From contig NC_083379.1 in the NCBI RefSeq assembly GCF_031755915.1, forward strand, positions 23,498,001-23,562,000: a stretch of DNA of 64,000 bases, in the 5' to 3' direction. This document shows, piece after piece, positions 12,051-23,653 of the stretch. Positions within the stretch are counted from its first letter, which is position 1. Each line of letters begins with the position of its first letter. Source of the DNA: Ziziphus jujuba (Eukaryota; Streptophyta; Magnoliopsida; Rosales; Rhamnaceae). The translations under genes and the position numbers were made by a program. Under the pieces are notes generated by a model that searched no databases, was not told the origin of the DNA, and saw only the letters and a list, made by a program, of their open reading frames with translations.

Positions 12051-13390
12051 AATAATTGCATTTTAGTAAACAAATTGGTTACTAAAAATCCATACATATT
12101 GGTTACTAAACATAAAGCATTTAGAGAATAGAGTTCGGTTGCTAAATACAGAGCATTGGTGACCAATTTTCGGTGATTAAAAATATTTTTGAATATGTGA
12201 AAGACCAAAAGTGACCATTGTATTGGTTGCTATAGGCAGTGAAACAAAAGTCATCGAAACCGACGAGAAATCGGTGATAATTTCGGTTGTTGGCCATCGT
12301 CGATACCGATGGGGGGGAAAAAGTTTGTGTTAGGAGTGCTGCCGATTTGTCACTGGAATCGAAGGAAATCGTCGGAATTTTCAAAAATCAGTGGAAATTT
12401 TCTTCTGTTGGTGGAAAAAGCCGGTCAAGAACTGGTGTGTGTGTGTGTGTGTTTGTGTGTTGTGATCGAAAGGGAAAGAGAGCTGAAGGGAGGAGAAAGG
12501 AAAAGTGGACAGCCAGCCCGAGAGGAGGGAAAGAGAGGTGAAGGGAGGAAGACACGGGAATTTTTTTGGTTTTTTTGTTTTTTTTTGTTTTTTTGGTTGT
12601 TAAAAATGTAGTTGTTTATTAATTAAGAGACCAGAGTATAAATGTCAGCTCGAAGGATATTACTTAGCCACGGGGAGCCAACCTCAAGCCATGACTCATA
12701 AATAGTTTTTTTTTTTTAATTGAATTTTTTTAAAAAAATGTTAATGAAAGGGCAATAATAGAGGAAGACACGGAAATTTTTTTTTTTTTGTTATTGATTT
12801 TTTTTTTTTTAAATGTTAATGAAAGTGCAATGGTGAAAAATAACATTATATTTTATTTATTTATAAATAGGTTGTAATATTTATGAAATATTTTATTATT
12901 ATTTATTTTAATTATTGTATTTTTATATTATTTTATTATATTAATTATTTTATACTTAAAAATTTATATTTTAAATTAAAAATTTATAGTTTTCGTAATT
13001 TTCTCGATATTTCCATCGATATTAATGTTTCCGTCGATATTTCTGTAAAATCGTACCTTCGACATTTACATCGATATCGATATTTTTTTCACTAACTATA
13101 GGTATTTTTACTGACCAAACAATTTGGTCTCAAAAACTTATTTTTAGTGACTATAGTATTGGTCACTTATATAGTTTTATTATCAAATTTGATCAAAATG
13201 TTACTTTTTTGGAGATATTTAGAGACTAAAATTTGGTGATTAACACAACAAAATCTAGGTGCTAAAATTTTTCAATTTTAACGACCAAATATTTATTGGT
13301 AACTAAAAACAACTGGTAACAACGTTTTTGCGACCACGCAATGATCATGTTTTTAACGCCATTATATGGTTTTCTGCAATCAAAACCAAT
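12050..13390. repeat. Right subterminal zone of the CACTA element with local duplications
   Basis: It holds TTGGTTACTAAA twice (12070-12110), GGTGACCAATTTTCGG, TGACCAAACAATTTGGTC and TATTGGTAACTAAAAAC. A GC-richer patch at 12230-12560 includes a GT microsatellite (12434-12460). The segment AGGAAGACACGG(G)AATTTT occurs at about 12547 and 12762, and AAATGTTAATGAAAG at about 12736 and 12811, showing local duplication. Around 13003-13085 a TTTCC(A/G)TCGATAT motif repeats. Confidence 0.6.
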
Positions 13391-13402
13391 AGTCACAAAA
13401 AG

Positions 13403-13404
<2 letters not shown>

Positions 13405-13433
<29 letters not shown>

Positions 13434-13442
13434 GGAGTGTTA
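13405..13442. repeat. Right CACTA terminus, poly-T run and TTA duplication
   Basis: A run of about 29 T is followed by GGAGTG (ending at 13439) and TTA (13440-13442). The T run corresponds to the A-rich stretch after CACTA at the left end but has expanded. Confidence 0.85.
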
Positions 13443-14135
13443 CTTCATCTTTGTCTAGGGGAATGATCCACCTTTGAGGTAGTTAAGGATTGGGTCTCTC
13501 CAATATGGTGAGGTATTAATATTCATTATCTCCTCGTGCTTTTTCGTAATTACTGGCTCATTGAGGAATCCTATTGATATCTCCCTTCTCACCTTGTTAT
13601 CCATAGTGGAGCATTAACTAGCTAAGGTGTCTGCATGATTATTTTGGTCTTTGGGAGTTAATAGTTATAGAACTCTTCAAAAGATTCCTTTACTTGAGTG
13701 AAAGCCGCCAAATATGCAATCATGCTTTCTTCCTTTACTTCATATTCTCCATTAACTTGATTCATTATTAATCAAGAGTCTTTATGAACCTTGATGTTTT
13801 TCATTCTCTACGTGCTTGTCTAGTCTAAATCTTACTAATAAAGCTTCATACTCTACTACATTATTGGTGGTTTTGAATCCAAGTATGAAAGATTGCTTAA
13901 GTATTTCTTCGCTCAGACTTTCTAGCACAATTCCTATCCCACTTCCTTTGAATTTTCAAGACCCAGCATCATGTAGGATCCTAGTTCTTTCTTTGTTTGA
14001 TATTCAATTTGTAAAGACTTGGGTCTTCAGGTTCAGCATATCGACTAGAGAATTATACTACAAAGTTAGTAAAGACTTGGGCTTTGATAGCTTTGCGAGG
14101 CGGATACTTGACGTTAGCTTAGTTGCCCATTTCAT
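13443..14135 (-). pseudogene. Ty3/gypsy RNase H relic (pol)
   Basis: The minus strand reads, from high to low coordinates, a connection segment (RKAIKAQVFTNFV near 14090), then HDAGSWKFKGSGIGIVLES near 13950, NNVVEYEALL near 13850, NQVNGEYEVKEESMIAYL near 13740, and PYWRDPILNYLKGG near 13490. These match the RNase H domain of Tat-like gypsy elements; the SNNEAEYEA-type helix is seen as TNNVVEYEA. The domain degrades the RNA strand during reverse transcription. Stops and frameshifts show it is dead. It ends at the CACTA insertion; the integrase continues at 6289. Confidence 0.8.
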
Positions 14136-14395
14136 GACATTTAATAACATACACAAAAGCAACAATGGGGCCAAAAATTTGTTTATTGAACATTTCTTTT
14201 TCCAAAGATTCCAATTTAGCTCTAAAAACATGTGCAACCAAATCTGGCATATTACGAACCTCTTCATTTTTTGCCAATTCTTGCTTTATATTCATCCAAT
14301 TAGTGTTACATATCAGTGTAATAAAAATATCTGACTTTCGTTTTAATTAAACCAATATCATTTCATCTATATATCTCCTTTGCATACTCTAAAAC
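14126..14395 (-). pseudogene. Helitron Rep/helicase (Helitron-like N domain) relic
   Basis: From about 14340 down to 14130 the minus strand gives one continuous frame containing KSDIFITLICNTNWMNIKQ, NMPDLVAHVFRAKLESLEKE and KQIFGPIVAFVYVIKCHEM. I recognise this as the N-terminal region preceding the catalytic HUH motif of plant Helitron transposases. A weaker upstream stretch may extend to 14395. It breaks off near 14130, just before the expected conserved LPHAH (HUH) motif, where gypsy RNase H sequence begins. No Helitron terminus is visible. The join is either a truncation of both elements or an old rearrangement. Confidence 0.7.
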
Positions 14396-15080
14396 CAAGG
14401 ACTAAAAATTGAAAAAATTAGAGAAATTTCGTTGAAATTTCCTTATTTTCAAAAGGTGGATTAAAAATTTTGGTTCCCAATAAAATTTGGATAACATTTA
14501 AAAAATTTCCACCGAAATTTTTAATCTTTACACAAAACTTCCATTAAAATTTTCATTAAATATCTACATCAATTCCTTTATAATTTCTTCAAAAAATTCA
14601 TAACTTTTACTGAAAATTGAAAATTGAAAATTTCCATGAAAATTTTCAAATTTCTATGGAAAATTAAATTTATTTTTAAATTTTTTTTATAAAAAAACTA
14701 ATAAATATTCTCAATGTTTAATTGCCTAGTTACCTATTATTTTATTTTAATATACGAATTTAATATTTTTATAAAATTATAAAATAAATATAAATTATAA
14801 CATAGACAAAAATACAAATATGCATGTGAAATAAATGATAAATATCATAAAGTAGATAAATATTTTAATGATGCGAATATATTCTCTGCAAATGCAGCTA
14901 TATAAATAATTTATGGAATGTCAATGGATGTTTATGGAATGTTTTCAAGTAATAACTCATAGATACTGTATTAAACTTAACCATCAAAAAATAATAATTT
15001 TGCATATATTCAACCTATTTTTATATAATAATTATCAACAAGGACATAAACATTTAACACAAGATCCTTATAGTTGTATA
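14396..15080. other. AT-rich DNA with GAAATTTCC-type motifs
   Basis: Motifs such as AAATTTCGTTGAAATTTCC (14424-14442) and AATTTCCACCGAAATTT (about 14504-14520) recur as degenerate short palindromes up to about 14660. The rest is featureless AT-rich sequence. A small open frame at 14913-15107 is not convincing. Confidence 0.45.
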
Positions 15081-17671
15081 TGTTACACCCCAAGTCTATA
15101 TATTTAGATTGCGATAAAAGTCATGCTTATAATACTTAATAGAACTTATAATACGAAACATAGAAACTCTCAAAACATCATTAATAAATAATATCTAAAA
15201 TATCTCCATAAAAAAAAAAATGAACACAAATAAACTCCAACACCCAAAAAGGTCCTCCAAACTAACTAATATATAAAATAAAAAAAAAACAACTAAAACA
15301 CTATTATCTTATACCAAATCCAGTAACTTTGAAACTATAATATATCTGAAACCATAACAATAAATAATAAGTATAAAACTTAGCAAGTTACTGGGTTTTT
15401 GATAAATACAAAACAATAAAATACTTAAAATAATAACAAATAAATATCCAAAAATAATCTTTAACAATATAAACAAAATTTTTATATAAACTTTAATTGT
15501 TAATTACTTTGTAGGGCTTGGCATAACATAATTTTATCCGTCGATAATCTAAATCAACTTGCATGTGAGGCATGTAACAAGTGAGGAAATATAAATTTTA
15601 ATAAAAACAAACACTCGTACTCGAAGGTGTGAGTCATAACCCCTACTGTGATCATCAGTAGATCATTCCATCTGAAACAATACATCTAAATTCAAAGGTA
15701 AAGAATTATAAATTACTAGAGAAATACCCTAACATGATTCATCTCAACACCGGAAAATACATCATAACATATAACATAAATGCCTACTAAGTACCAGTAA
15801 CTAGAGCATAAATATATATACCAATAATCCAACAATTTATTTGTATAATATATTTATATATTTCATAAAACATAAAGTTATAGAAAAACATATATAAATC
15901 AATACCATATCATAATTACGTATTTGCTATGGTTTTAAGAAATAGTCCAGTAACTTACCTTGATCAGCAAGGTTCACAAAAGATAAATAACCTATAAATA
16001 GCACCAACAATCTTTCATAAGTAGAAAACAAAACTATCATATACCATAATTATCTTATTTATAAATCCTATAATCAAGCTCTTAAATTCAAGCTAAATAA
16101 ATAAAAGTTGATACCGAGATCATCATAGCTTAATCCCTAAGTCTTAAAATCATAAGCCTACAAAAAGATCAAATTACTAAAAGCTGAATAAAAACCTATT
16201 AATTCATAAATAGTCTCTAAATAAGAATTCAATTCCTTATCTAAACGACATCATCTAAGTCTAAAAAATTACAAGGGTACTGTACATATGCATAAGTAAC
16301 TGTGATTAAAAAATTTCTTAAAAAAAAAAAAAAACAATGAAAACTATTCAAAACTCATTAAAAATTTAACAAAGAAAATCTGAAACTATTAGATTTTCAA
16401 AAACCTTTATTAAATGTTCACTCTGTTTCTCTTTCATAAAGTTTTGTATTCACTTGAAATTTTACAGATTAATACTAGATACTTTTTTGCACTCCCATAA
16501 AATTTTAAAAGACAAACAAAACTCGAAAACATGGTCAAATTAAATTTAATGACTAATTGACAAAAACTGAAAATCAGTATTTCATAGGAAATCCAGTTTA
16601 AATAAAAATTCATTAAAAATAAAATACAAATCCAAAAGAAGTAAAATTCTACAGAGTTTAACTATATATAGAGATAATGCTATATAAAAATCGTTAAGTC
16701 AAAAAAAAGCTTGAAAATATTTTAATTGAATTTTATTCTTTGCTAAATAAACAAGAAAATAAATTCAGACAGCTAAGTATAGGTAACTTAGAAAAATTAC
16801 CACGGCCAAAATATAAAAAATTTGATGCTACATTTTTGTATAATAATATTAATATAGAGGATAAATCATAAAAATTTTCAGATTAAAATAAAGTTTTTTG
16901 GATCTATTTTGAAATTTTTACATATGAATCATATTATAGTTGCATAGAAAAATCAGACAAAATGTAAAAATTCAAAATTTTATAATAAATTGAAAATAGA
17001 TCCAAATCACCCCCAAAAAATTTTACTGATTCATAAACATGTATTTTTTTTATCCATAAAAATTTTAGTACCAAAATAAATTTTTAAATATTTTAAATAA
17101 ATTCAAACAATCACTTTGTACAAATTCCCATATAAATTCCAGATTAGGATTTTAACCAAATTCTTCAAATTAGCCTTAATCATTACTTCTATAACCCCAA
17201 AACATCTCAAATAATCTCATAAAATATAAAAAGATCAAAAAAACCAACCTTAATCAACTTCAAAGATTTAGGATATTTCTTTCTATGTTTTAAAAGTTGT
17301 TCAGAATTTCAAAATCTTCAAAGATATTAAATCCCTAACAATCTTAAATAGATACCAACACCCTAAGTTAACAATCTTAATAGCCCTCAATATTAACCCT
17401 AATAGCTTTTAGGGCTAGAAGAAAAATAAGAAAAAGAAGAGAAAAAAAAAAGAAGATTTACCCGATATCCGAGCGTCGCAAAATTGAAAACAATCATAAA
17501 AATAAAATAAACTGTCTTTTTTTTTTTTCCTTTTCATAAAATTTAAAAATAGATTAAATATTTTTTTTTTAATTTCCTAATAAAATTGAAATATCTTTAT
17601 AAACCGAACCTATTAGGATAAGAACTCTTTTTTAAAAAAGAATAATTATAAAAGTTTTGAAGACTATAACA
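15081..17671 (-). mobile_element. Probable 2.6-kb LTR (solo or remnant), minus orientation
   Basis: The block begins TGTTACACCCC at 15081 and ends ACTATAACA at 17671. Read on the minus strand this is TGTTATAGT...GGGGTGTAACA, a TG...CA pair with the GGGTGTAACA-type 3' end common in plant gypsy LTRs. Its length and internal layout resemble the TTAGC-flanked LTR at 39441-42105: a pyrimidine-rich block near the start of the minus-strand sense (about 17400-17460), then long AT-rich sequence. No coding sequence is seen. The flanking 5-mers (GTATA and TTATC) do not match, so the limits are tentative. Confidence 0.5.
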
Positions 17672-19695
17672 TTATCTATATACATATATGTACTCCTATA
17701 TTATAGTGTATTAATAATTATATACAACATTATTAAAAAGATATAACTTTTAATGATTGCTTCTCACATATTTTATGTCTCAAATGGAGGATGAGGAAAA
17801 GATGAACAATTTTGAACCATTTGGGAGTTCTGTATGGTATTGAGATGATATTTTATAATATATAATACAACTATAATAATTGTTTAATATATTTTAGTTA
17901 ATAAATATTTTTATCAAATATGTATTTTTTTTTGCATTTTTTTCTTAATAATATTGTATATAACCATTAAGGTTTTGCTATACATTGATTGAATAAATTA
18001 ATATGATATTTAATTGATTAAATAAATCAATCTTAAAGTTTCAATAAAAAATTCAATTTTTAAAATAAATTTCCATCATTTTATATTTAATAATTTCTTA
18101 TATTTTCATGAATATTTTTATATTTTGAACATTTTGTTATTTTATCAATATCAATTTTTTGAACTTTGTCTAAAACTACCTATAAAAAAAGCGGATAATG
18201 TGAATTCTAAAAGAAATTTTCTGCAATACTAAAAGGTTAATAATGGATAATTAAAATATATTTTTCATATATTTTCCATTATATGATTTCTATTGTTTCT
18301 CTATTCACCATAAAGTGCGATCTTAATTATATAATAGCGACACGATAGTTATTTATATCTCTTTCAATGTATAATTAAATTCAGCAACTTATAATTATTG
18401 GTAATGTCACTTAACAATAACTTAAAACATATGAATCTTATATTAAAAATATTAGATGTTCGACTATGAGTGAAATGTGATGCTACATCATCAGTAAACG
18501 AGTGAAACAAAAAGGTTTTTCCATGGCCATAGCGAATGTCTGAGTGTCTGGCTGGAATTGAACCAAGACATTGCACCTTCTACTTTCTATTTTCCCAATT
18601 ACCCATTAAAGCGCACATGCCAAATTTCAGTCATGAAGTCATTTGGTCATATATCCCTGAAATCATCAGTAACGTATAATCATAATCAAATCTTTCTTCT
18701 TGAACAAGATATCCTCTCTACAATGTCAACAAACTAAATAAATTGGTCGGTTTTTTTCTCTTTTTTCTTTTTTTTTTTGCAATAACACGAACAAAATTTA
18801 GTCCCAATAGGTTTTCTTTCACACCAAACAAACATCTTCTTTTTTTTTTTCCTCAAAATTTTTAATTTTCTTAATTTGTAGAAAACTATAAAGGAACAGC
18901 ATATTAGTAACAAATTAGTAGTAATGTTATGAACTTAAGAGGAACCGCAGATAAACAAGTCTGCTTCCAGAACGCTGCCACCAAGAAAAGTCTACATTCA
19001 GAATCCCATTACAAAAAAAAAAAATCTACATCCAGAACATCCCTCATGTTTCTAGTGAAAAGCCCAAGAAACAGGCGTCGTGGTAACAGGCGTCTTGACT
19101 TACTCTGGTTTCATGGGCCAAATAAAGCTTGGATGAATTTGTACGGATAAAGAAAGAATTATAGAATTGAAGGTAAACAAATTAATTATTGTAATTTTAA
19201 TTAATTTAATCAGAAAATTAAAGAACCTCGCCAACCTTACAGCAAAGGAAGTAATATTTCAGCCCAAAAAAAAAAAAAAATGTCAAATCTTTTCTCAAAA
19301 AAACAAAGAAAAAGAAAAAAAAGTGAGTAAAATCTCAATTAGTTGTCAGTTTCTTTTATAACTCCGGCCTTACCACATAAAATAGGAGGAAGAAAGACTC
19401 CTAAACTCTTTTTTCTTTTTTTTGGTGAGTAACTTCTTTCTTACTATTATTATTGTTATTTTGGTAATAGAAAGATTCCTAACTCCATAAAGAAGACTGG
19501 AAGAGGATGATATCCACAGGAAGTTCGTAGTGACTAAAGGATTTTCAATGAACTAAGGTGCACTTTATCCGAACACATGTACAAAACCTTGTATATAGCG
19601 CTTTAATCTGTATTGACCAAAAAAGGGAAAAAAAAAAAAAAAAAAGCTTCAATCTGTATAAAGTTTAATGATGAAGCCGCTATTCCGGAGATGTA
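17672..19695. other. AT-rich intergenic DNA
   Basis: No gene recognised. At 18529-18590 a short segment contains GGAATTGAACC, like a tRNA T-arm in reverse, but no cloverleaf forms. Around 18929-19150 composition is more balanced and a 73-residue frame exists, but it does not resemble a known protein and begins with low-complexity Lys stretches. Confidence 0.5.
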
Positions 19696-19700
19696 TTTAT

Positions 19701-20300
19701 TGTAAGAATTTTGTGAATAGATATAATAAATAATATTTATTTATTTGGTTGCCAAATTGATTAAAACACTTGGAATTTTATTTAATAATAATAATAAATA
19801 AGAAACAGTATTTTAGTGAAAGACATGATTTTTAAGTGTGCACATATTTATTGTTGGAAACGAAGCAATTTTTAACGTTCTGTATTGAAAAAAAAGTAAC
19901 TTTTAACATTTTTTATATTTAGAAATGTTGAATTTTTTCATAATAAGTGCAATATTTCTATAAAAAGCCAATGATTTCTACAACTGAAAAATAAGAAAAA
20001 GATATACTTATTATTTAATCATTCATTCATATAAAATGAGAGAGAGAATGAAACACAAAAATTGTTCGTTATTTTGGAAAATTTGGAGTGCTACTATTAT
20101 CAAAAAGTAGCCATTGTAACCTGGGAAACATTCTTCATATATTAGACCGTTGAGTACTAGTGCAAGTTGAAAATTGTCTTAAGGCCAAAAAATCAAATTC
20201 TTGCATCTACTCAATTTAACAGATTTTTCTATCATTTTCTTCTTGTATGCATATCTAATGTTTATGTATTTTGCAGTAGAAACCATTATTTAGTATAACA
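19701..20300 (+). repeat. 5' LTR of copia element 1
   Basis: 600 bp, TGTAAGAATTTT...AGTATAACA, preceded by TTTAT. It contains a short GAGAGAGA tract near 20039 that is much longer in the 3' LTR. Confidence 0.9.
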
Positions 20301-21236
20301 ATCTTAAGACAATTTTCTTGTATTTTACTGTTAATTATTGTGTTTGAAATTTATGTGATAAGTTTTATACTTATTTCATTATTATTCTACGCATAGAAAC
20401 TTTATTAAATTATTGCTTTATTTGATTAAATTGTAAGTGTTCTTTGTTGCGGTTTTACTAATTAATTGATTACAATTGCAAATTGAATTGCATTATTACT
20501 AGTTTCTGGTATATGTATTAATTAAATTGGCCATTGATGTTTTCTTGCTTCTTGTACTATGTTTTTGCATACACAAGCACCTTTTCACATATATTGCTTA
20601 CTTTATTTAATAATCAGGTCTTTTCAATCGTTTAATTAATTACAATTTGTTATAAGATCTTTACGGCATAGGTAATTATTAATTCATTTAAATTCCTTTT
20701 ATCAATTATTTAATTTTCTATGTTGTTATATTGTTTCAGTTGAGCATACAATTTTATTTAATCTATTATTCACATCTAAAACTCTCTGGGTCATAATTTT
20801 ATGATTATCATTTAATTAAATTTTCGATTTCGTATACAATATATTGATTCAATTCTATTATTCATTGATTTTTAAGTTGTGCAATTGCATTCTTAATATT
20901 CAAAGCATCAGTGTTTCTATATATAGATTTACATATACTGTTCGTCTTTTAAGTTGATTAATTTATTCATATAAATATTCATCCAATTTATTCAATTCTT
21001 TCTTTACTGTTCGCCTTTACATATATAGTTTTAAATTGATTAACAAAGTGTACTCTGTTTTCTTTGAATTGCCAATTGAAACGTGTTACTCTCCGTTTTG
21101 GTTTTATTGGCACATATATATACATTCTTAAATATCTTGTTTCTGTTTCATCCTCTACGATTCATTTATCAAAAATAATTTGTATAGTGTCTATTAATCA
21201 ATTGGCAATCGGCAATCCAATTCACTTTCCATAAAC

Positions 21237-21272
<36 letters not shown>

Positions 21273-21699
21273 ATATATTTGTTCTCCTTTCAATTTATTA
21301 TATAGACATATATATATATATATATATGAACCTGTTTCTAGTAAGTATATACATATATATATTATTATTGTTTGACATCCATATATATGTACACACACAT
21401 ATACATAAATAACTTGTTATGCTTTCGGTTCATTATAATATATATATATATATATTATTATTATTGCTTAATATCAGTTAGTGCAGTAAATTTATTGCGT
21501 CAATGGTTTCTTGTTAGTTTCGGATTTACATATTAATTGATTTTCTTTAACAAAATTATATATATATATATATATATAAATACACTTTGATTATTGAATC
21601 TTTATTTTTGCTTAATATATTTTGGATACTTTATTTTGTGCAAAATTCTTGAAGTATACTTTTAAAGTAACTTGGTCTGTAACTTTTGTTAACAGACAA
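20301..21699 (+). other. Untranslated leader of copia element 1
   Basis: About 1.4 kb of AT-rich sequence with several TA microsatellites (21241-21262, 21309-21326, 21440-21455, 21558-21577). It ends TTAACAG just before the gag start, which resembles a splice acceptor. No coding sequence is seen. Confidence 0.6.
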
Positions 21700-22535
21700 A
21701 TGGCAAGTACAAAAATTTTTTTTATCTCTGCTCATGTGAATCATGGTGAGAACCTCGAAAAGTTCAATGGTGCAGATTTTAAAAGATGGCAACAAAAAAT
21801 GCTCTTTTATCTCCCTCCTCTGAATTTGGCAAAGTTTTTGAATGAGAAGGCTCCTATCCTTGATGAGAATGGACCAGATAGGACAATTGTAGCAGCCATA
21901 GAAACATGGAGATTTTCTATGCAAGAACTACATCCTCAATGGTTTGGACAACATACTGTATAATGTGTATAGTCCAATTGAGATTTTCAAAGAACTTTGG
22001 GAATACTTGAATAAGAAGTATAAAACTAAGAATGCTAGCATGAAGAAATTTGTGGTTGGAAGTTTCTAGATTTCAAAATGGTGGATTCTAAAACCATTAT
22101 GAACCAAGTACAAGAACTCCAATTGATTCTTCATGAAATACATGCTGAAACAATGACTTTGACTGAATCTTTTCAAGTTACTACTGTTATAGAAAAGTTG
22201 CCACCTTATTGGAAGGATTTTAAGAATTATTTGAAGCATAAGCATAAGGAAATAAGTCTTGAAGATTAATTGTTTATCTTAGAATTGAAGAAGACAATCA
22301 AAGCTCGGAAAAGAAGATTAAAACTCATTACTTGGAAGCCAAAGCCAATGTGATTGAGAATGGATAGAAAAATGGGAAAAAGAGAAAGTATTCTAGGCAA
22401 AATAATAGCCAAGGGAATGCAAAGAAATTCAAAGGGAAATGCTTTGTGTGCAACAAGCAAGATCATCGTGCAAAAGAATAAAGAAATCGAAAAGTACAAA
22501 GTAACAACAAGAAGAATAAATCTTAATGTGGACAT
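21700..22535 (+). pseudogene. Copia gag relic
   Basis: ATG at 21700 opens MASTKIFFISAHVNHGENLE, followed by FNGADFKRWQQKMLFYL, a typical N-terminus of a plant copia gag. The frame shifts near 21930 and resumes with YNVYSPIEIF and then KMVDSKTIMNQVQELQLI (22074 on), VIEKLPPYWKDFKNYL, and a stop at 22267. A zinc-knuckle remnant CFVCNKQDHRAKE lies at about 22442-22480, but a stop replaces the residue before the last Cys. Gag would form the particle that packages the RNA. Confidence 0.75.
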
Positions 22536-23650
22536 AGGAGAATGTTTTTATGTGGGAAATTCCTCAACATCTAAGGTTGAAGGCCAAGGAAAAATAGTTT
22601 TGAAGATGACATCCGGCAAGGAACTTACTCTCAACAATATTCTTCATGTACCTAAAATAAGAAAGAAACTAATTTTTGGGTCTTTGCTTAGTAAAAATGG
22701 ATTTAAGTTAGTCTTTGTGGCTGAAAAATTTATACTCATTAAAAATGGGATGTATGTGGGAAAGGGGTATTTGATTGATGGTCTATTTAAAATGAATGTA
22801 ATGACTATTGTATCTCCTGTTAATAATAATAAAGTTAACTCTTCTACTTATATTATGGAGTCATTTAATTTATGGTTTGGTAGGTCGGGATATGAAAATT
22901 ATGATGCACTACGCAAATTAATGGACATGGACTTATTATCTAAATTTGAGATTGACTCTAAGCATAAATGTGAAACATGTGTAGAAGCCAAATTAACTAG
23001 AATCCCATTTCAAAATGTACAAAGGAGTACGGAACCTCTAGAATTAATCCATACCGATACATGTGATTTAAAATATATACAAACTAGAGATGGAAAAAAG
23101 TATTTTATTACCTTTATAGATGATTGTATAAGATATTGTTATGTTTATTTATTGTGAAGAAAGATGAAGCAATTGAAATGTTTAAACACTATAAAAATGA
23201 GGTAGAAAACCAACTAAGCAAGAAAATAAAAACTTTGAGAGTGATAGAGGAGGTGAGTATGAATAACCTTTTGAGAAATTTTGTTTAGAACATAGTATTA
23301 TAAACCAAACAATCGCTCTTTATTCATCATAACAAAATGGTGTAGTTGAACGGAAAAATCGTATTTTAAAAGAAATGATGAATTCCTTATTGCTTATATT
23401 TGGTTTACCATAAAATTTGTGGAGAGAAGTTTTATTAACTTCTAATCAAATTCTAAATAAGCTACCTCATAAGAAACTAGATAAAACACCATATGAGTTA
23501 TAGAAAGGTCGAAAACCTACATATAAATACATGAAAATGTGGGGAGGTCTTACTAAAGTTGTAGTACCTTTATCTAAAAAAGTCAAAATAGGACTTAAAA
23601 CTATTAACTATATTTTTATTGGATATACACAAAATAGTAGTGCATATTGA
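22536..23650 (+). pseudogene. Copia protease-proximal and integrase relic
   Basis: From 22570 the frame contains GQGKIVLKMTSGKELTLNNI and VPKIRKKLIFGSLLSKNGF, which lie between protease and integrase in copia elements. The integrase zinc-binding segment ends HKCETCVEAK (22965-22995). The core begins ELIHTDTCDLKY (first catalytic Asp) and FITFIDDCIRY, then hits a stop at 23155. Further integrase pieces continue in other frames to about 23640, including NGVVERKNR-like coding near 23336. It is inactive. Confidence 0.75.
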
Positions 23651-23653
23651 TTT

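Larger units (their letters stand above)
6290..13439. mobile_element. Non-autonomous CACTA (En/Spm) DNA transposon carrying gene fragments
   Basis: The left end begins CACTACAAAAAAAA at 6290. The right end is a long T run closing with GGAGTG at 13439, the reverse complement of CACTCC, one base off canonical CACTAC. Both ends are flanked by the same 3-bp duplication TTA (6287-6289 and 13440-13442), the size made by CACTA transposases. Both subterminal zones (6320-6700 and 12050-13330) are packed with short direct and inverted motifs such as TTGGTCACTAAA and GTGACCAATA, a family hallmark where transposase binds. No transposase is visible. The interior carries exons of a SMARCAL1-type helicase (9484-11280). 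The target is the pol gene of the surrounding gypsy element, whose reading resumes on the other side. Confidence 0.88.
1000..14135 (-). mobile_element. Decayed Ty3/gypsy retrotransposon, Tat-like, interrupted by a CACTA transposon
   Basis: Read on the minus strand, the pieces lie in retrotransposon order: RNase H (14135-13443), integrase (6289-5135), a minisatellite (4912-4686), an ORF relic on the opposite strand (2538-4255), and a candidate polypurine tract with LTR (1524 down to about 1000). RNase H before integrase is the Ty3/gypsy order. An antisense ORF plus tandem repeats between pol and the 3' LTR is known for Tat-lineage elements, so that assignment is an inference from layout. The coding parts have many stops and frameshifts. 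Gag, protease and RT are not visible: above 14135 the sequence changes to a Helitron relic. The 5' LTR is not identified and the low-coordinate end is approximate. Confidence 0.7.

Noticed and set aside
12309..12611. 100-codon plus-strand frame in the right CACTA arm
   Set aside because: Gly/Lys/Val/Phe-rich, made by GT, GGA and T repeats; overlaps another frame and lies in the subterminal repeat zone.
13816..14334. 172-codon plus-strand frame, the longest non-TE-looking frame in the left part
   Set aside because: It is antisense to the gypsy RNase H and Helitron relics, which give clear family motifs on the minus strand.
18529..18600. tRNA-like T-arm (GGTTCAATTCC on the minus strand)
   Set aside because: The stem has a mismatch and I could not form the D-arm, anticodon arm or acceptor stem; possibly a SINE trace but not supportable.
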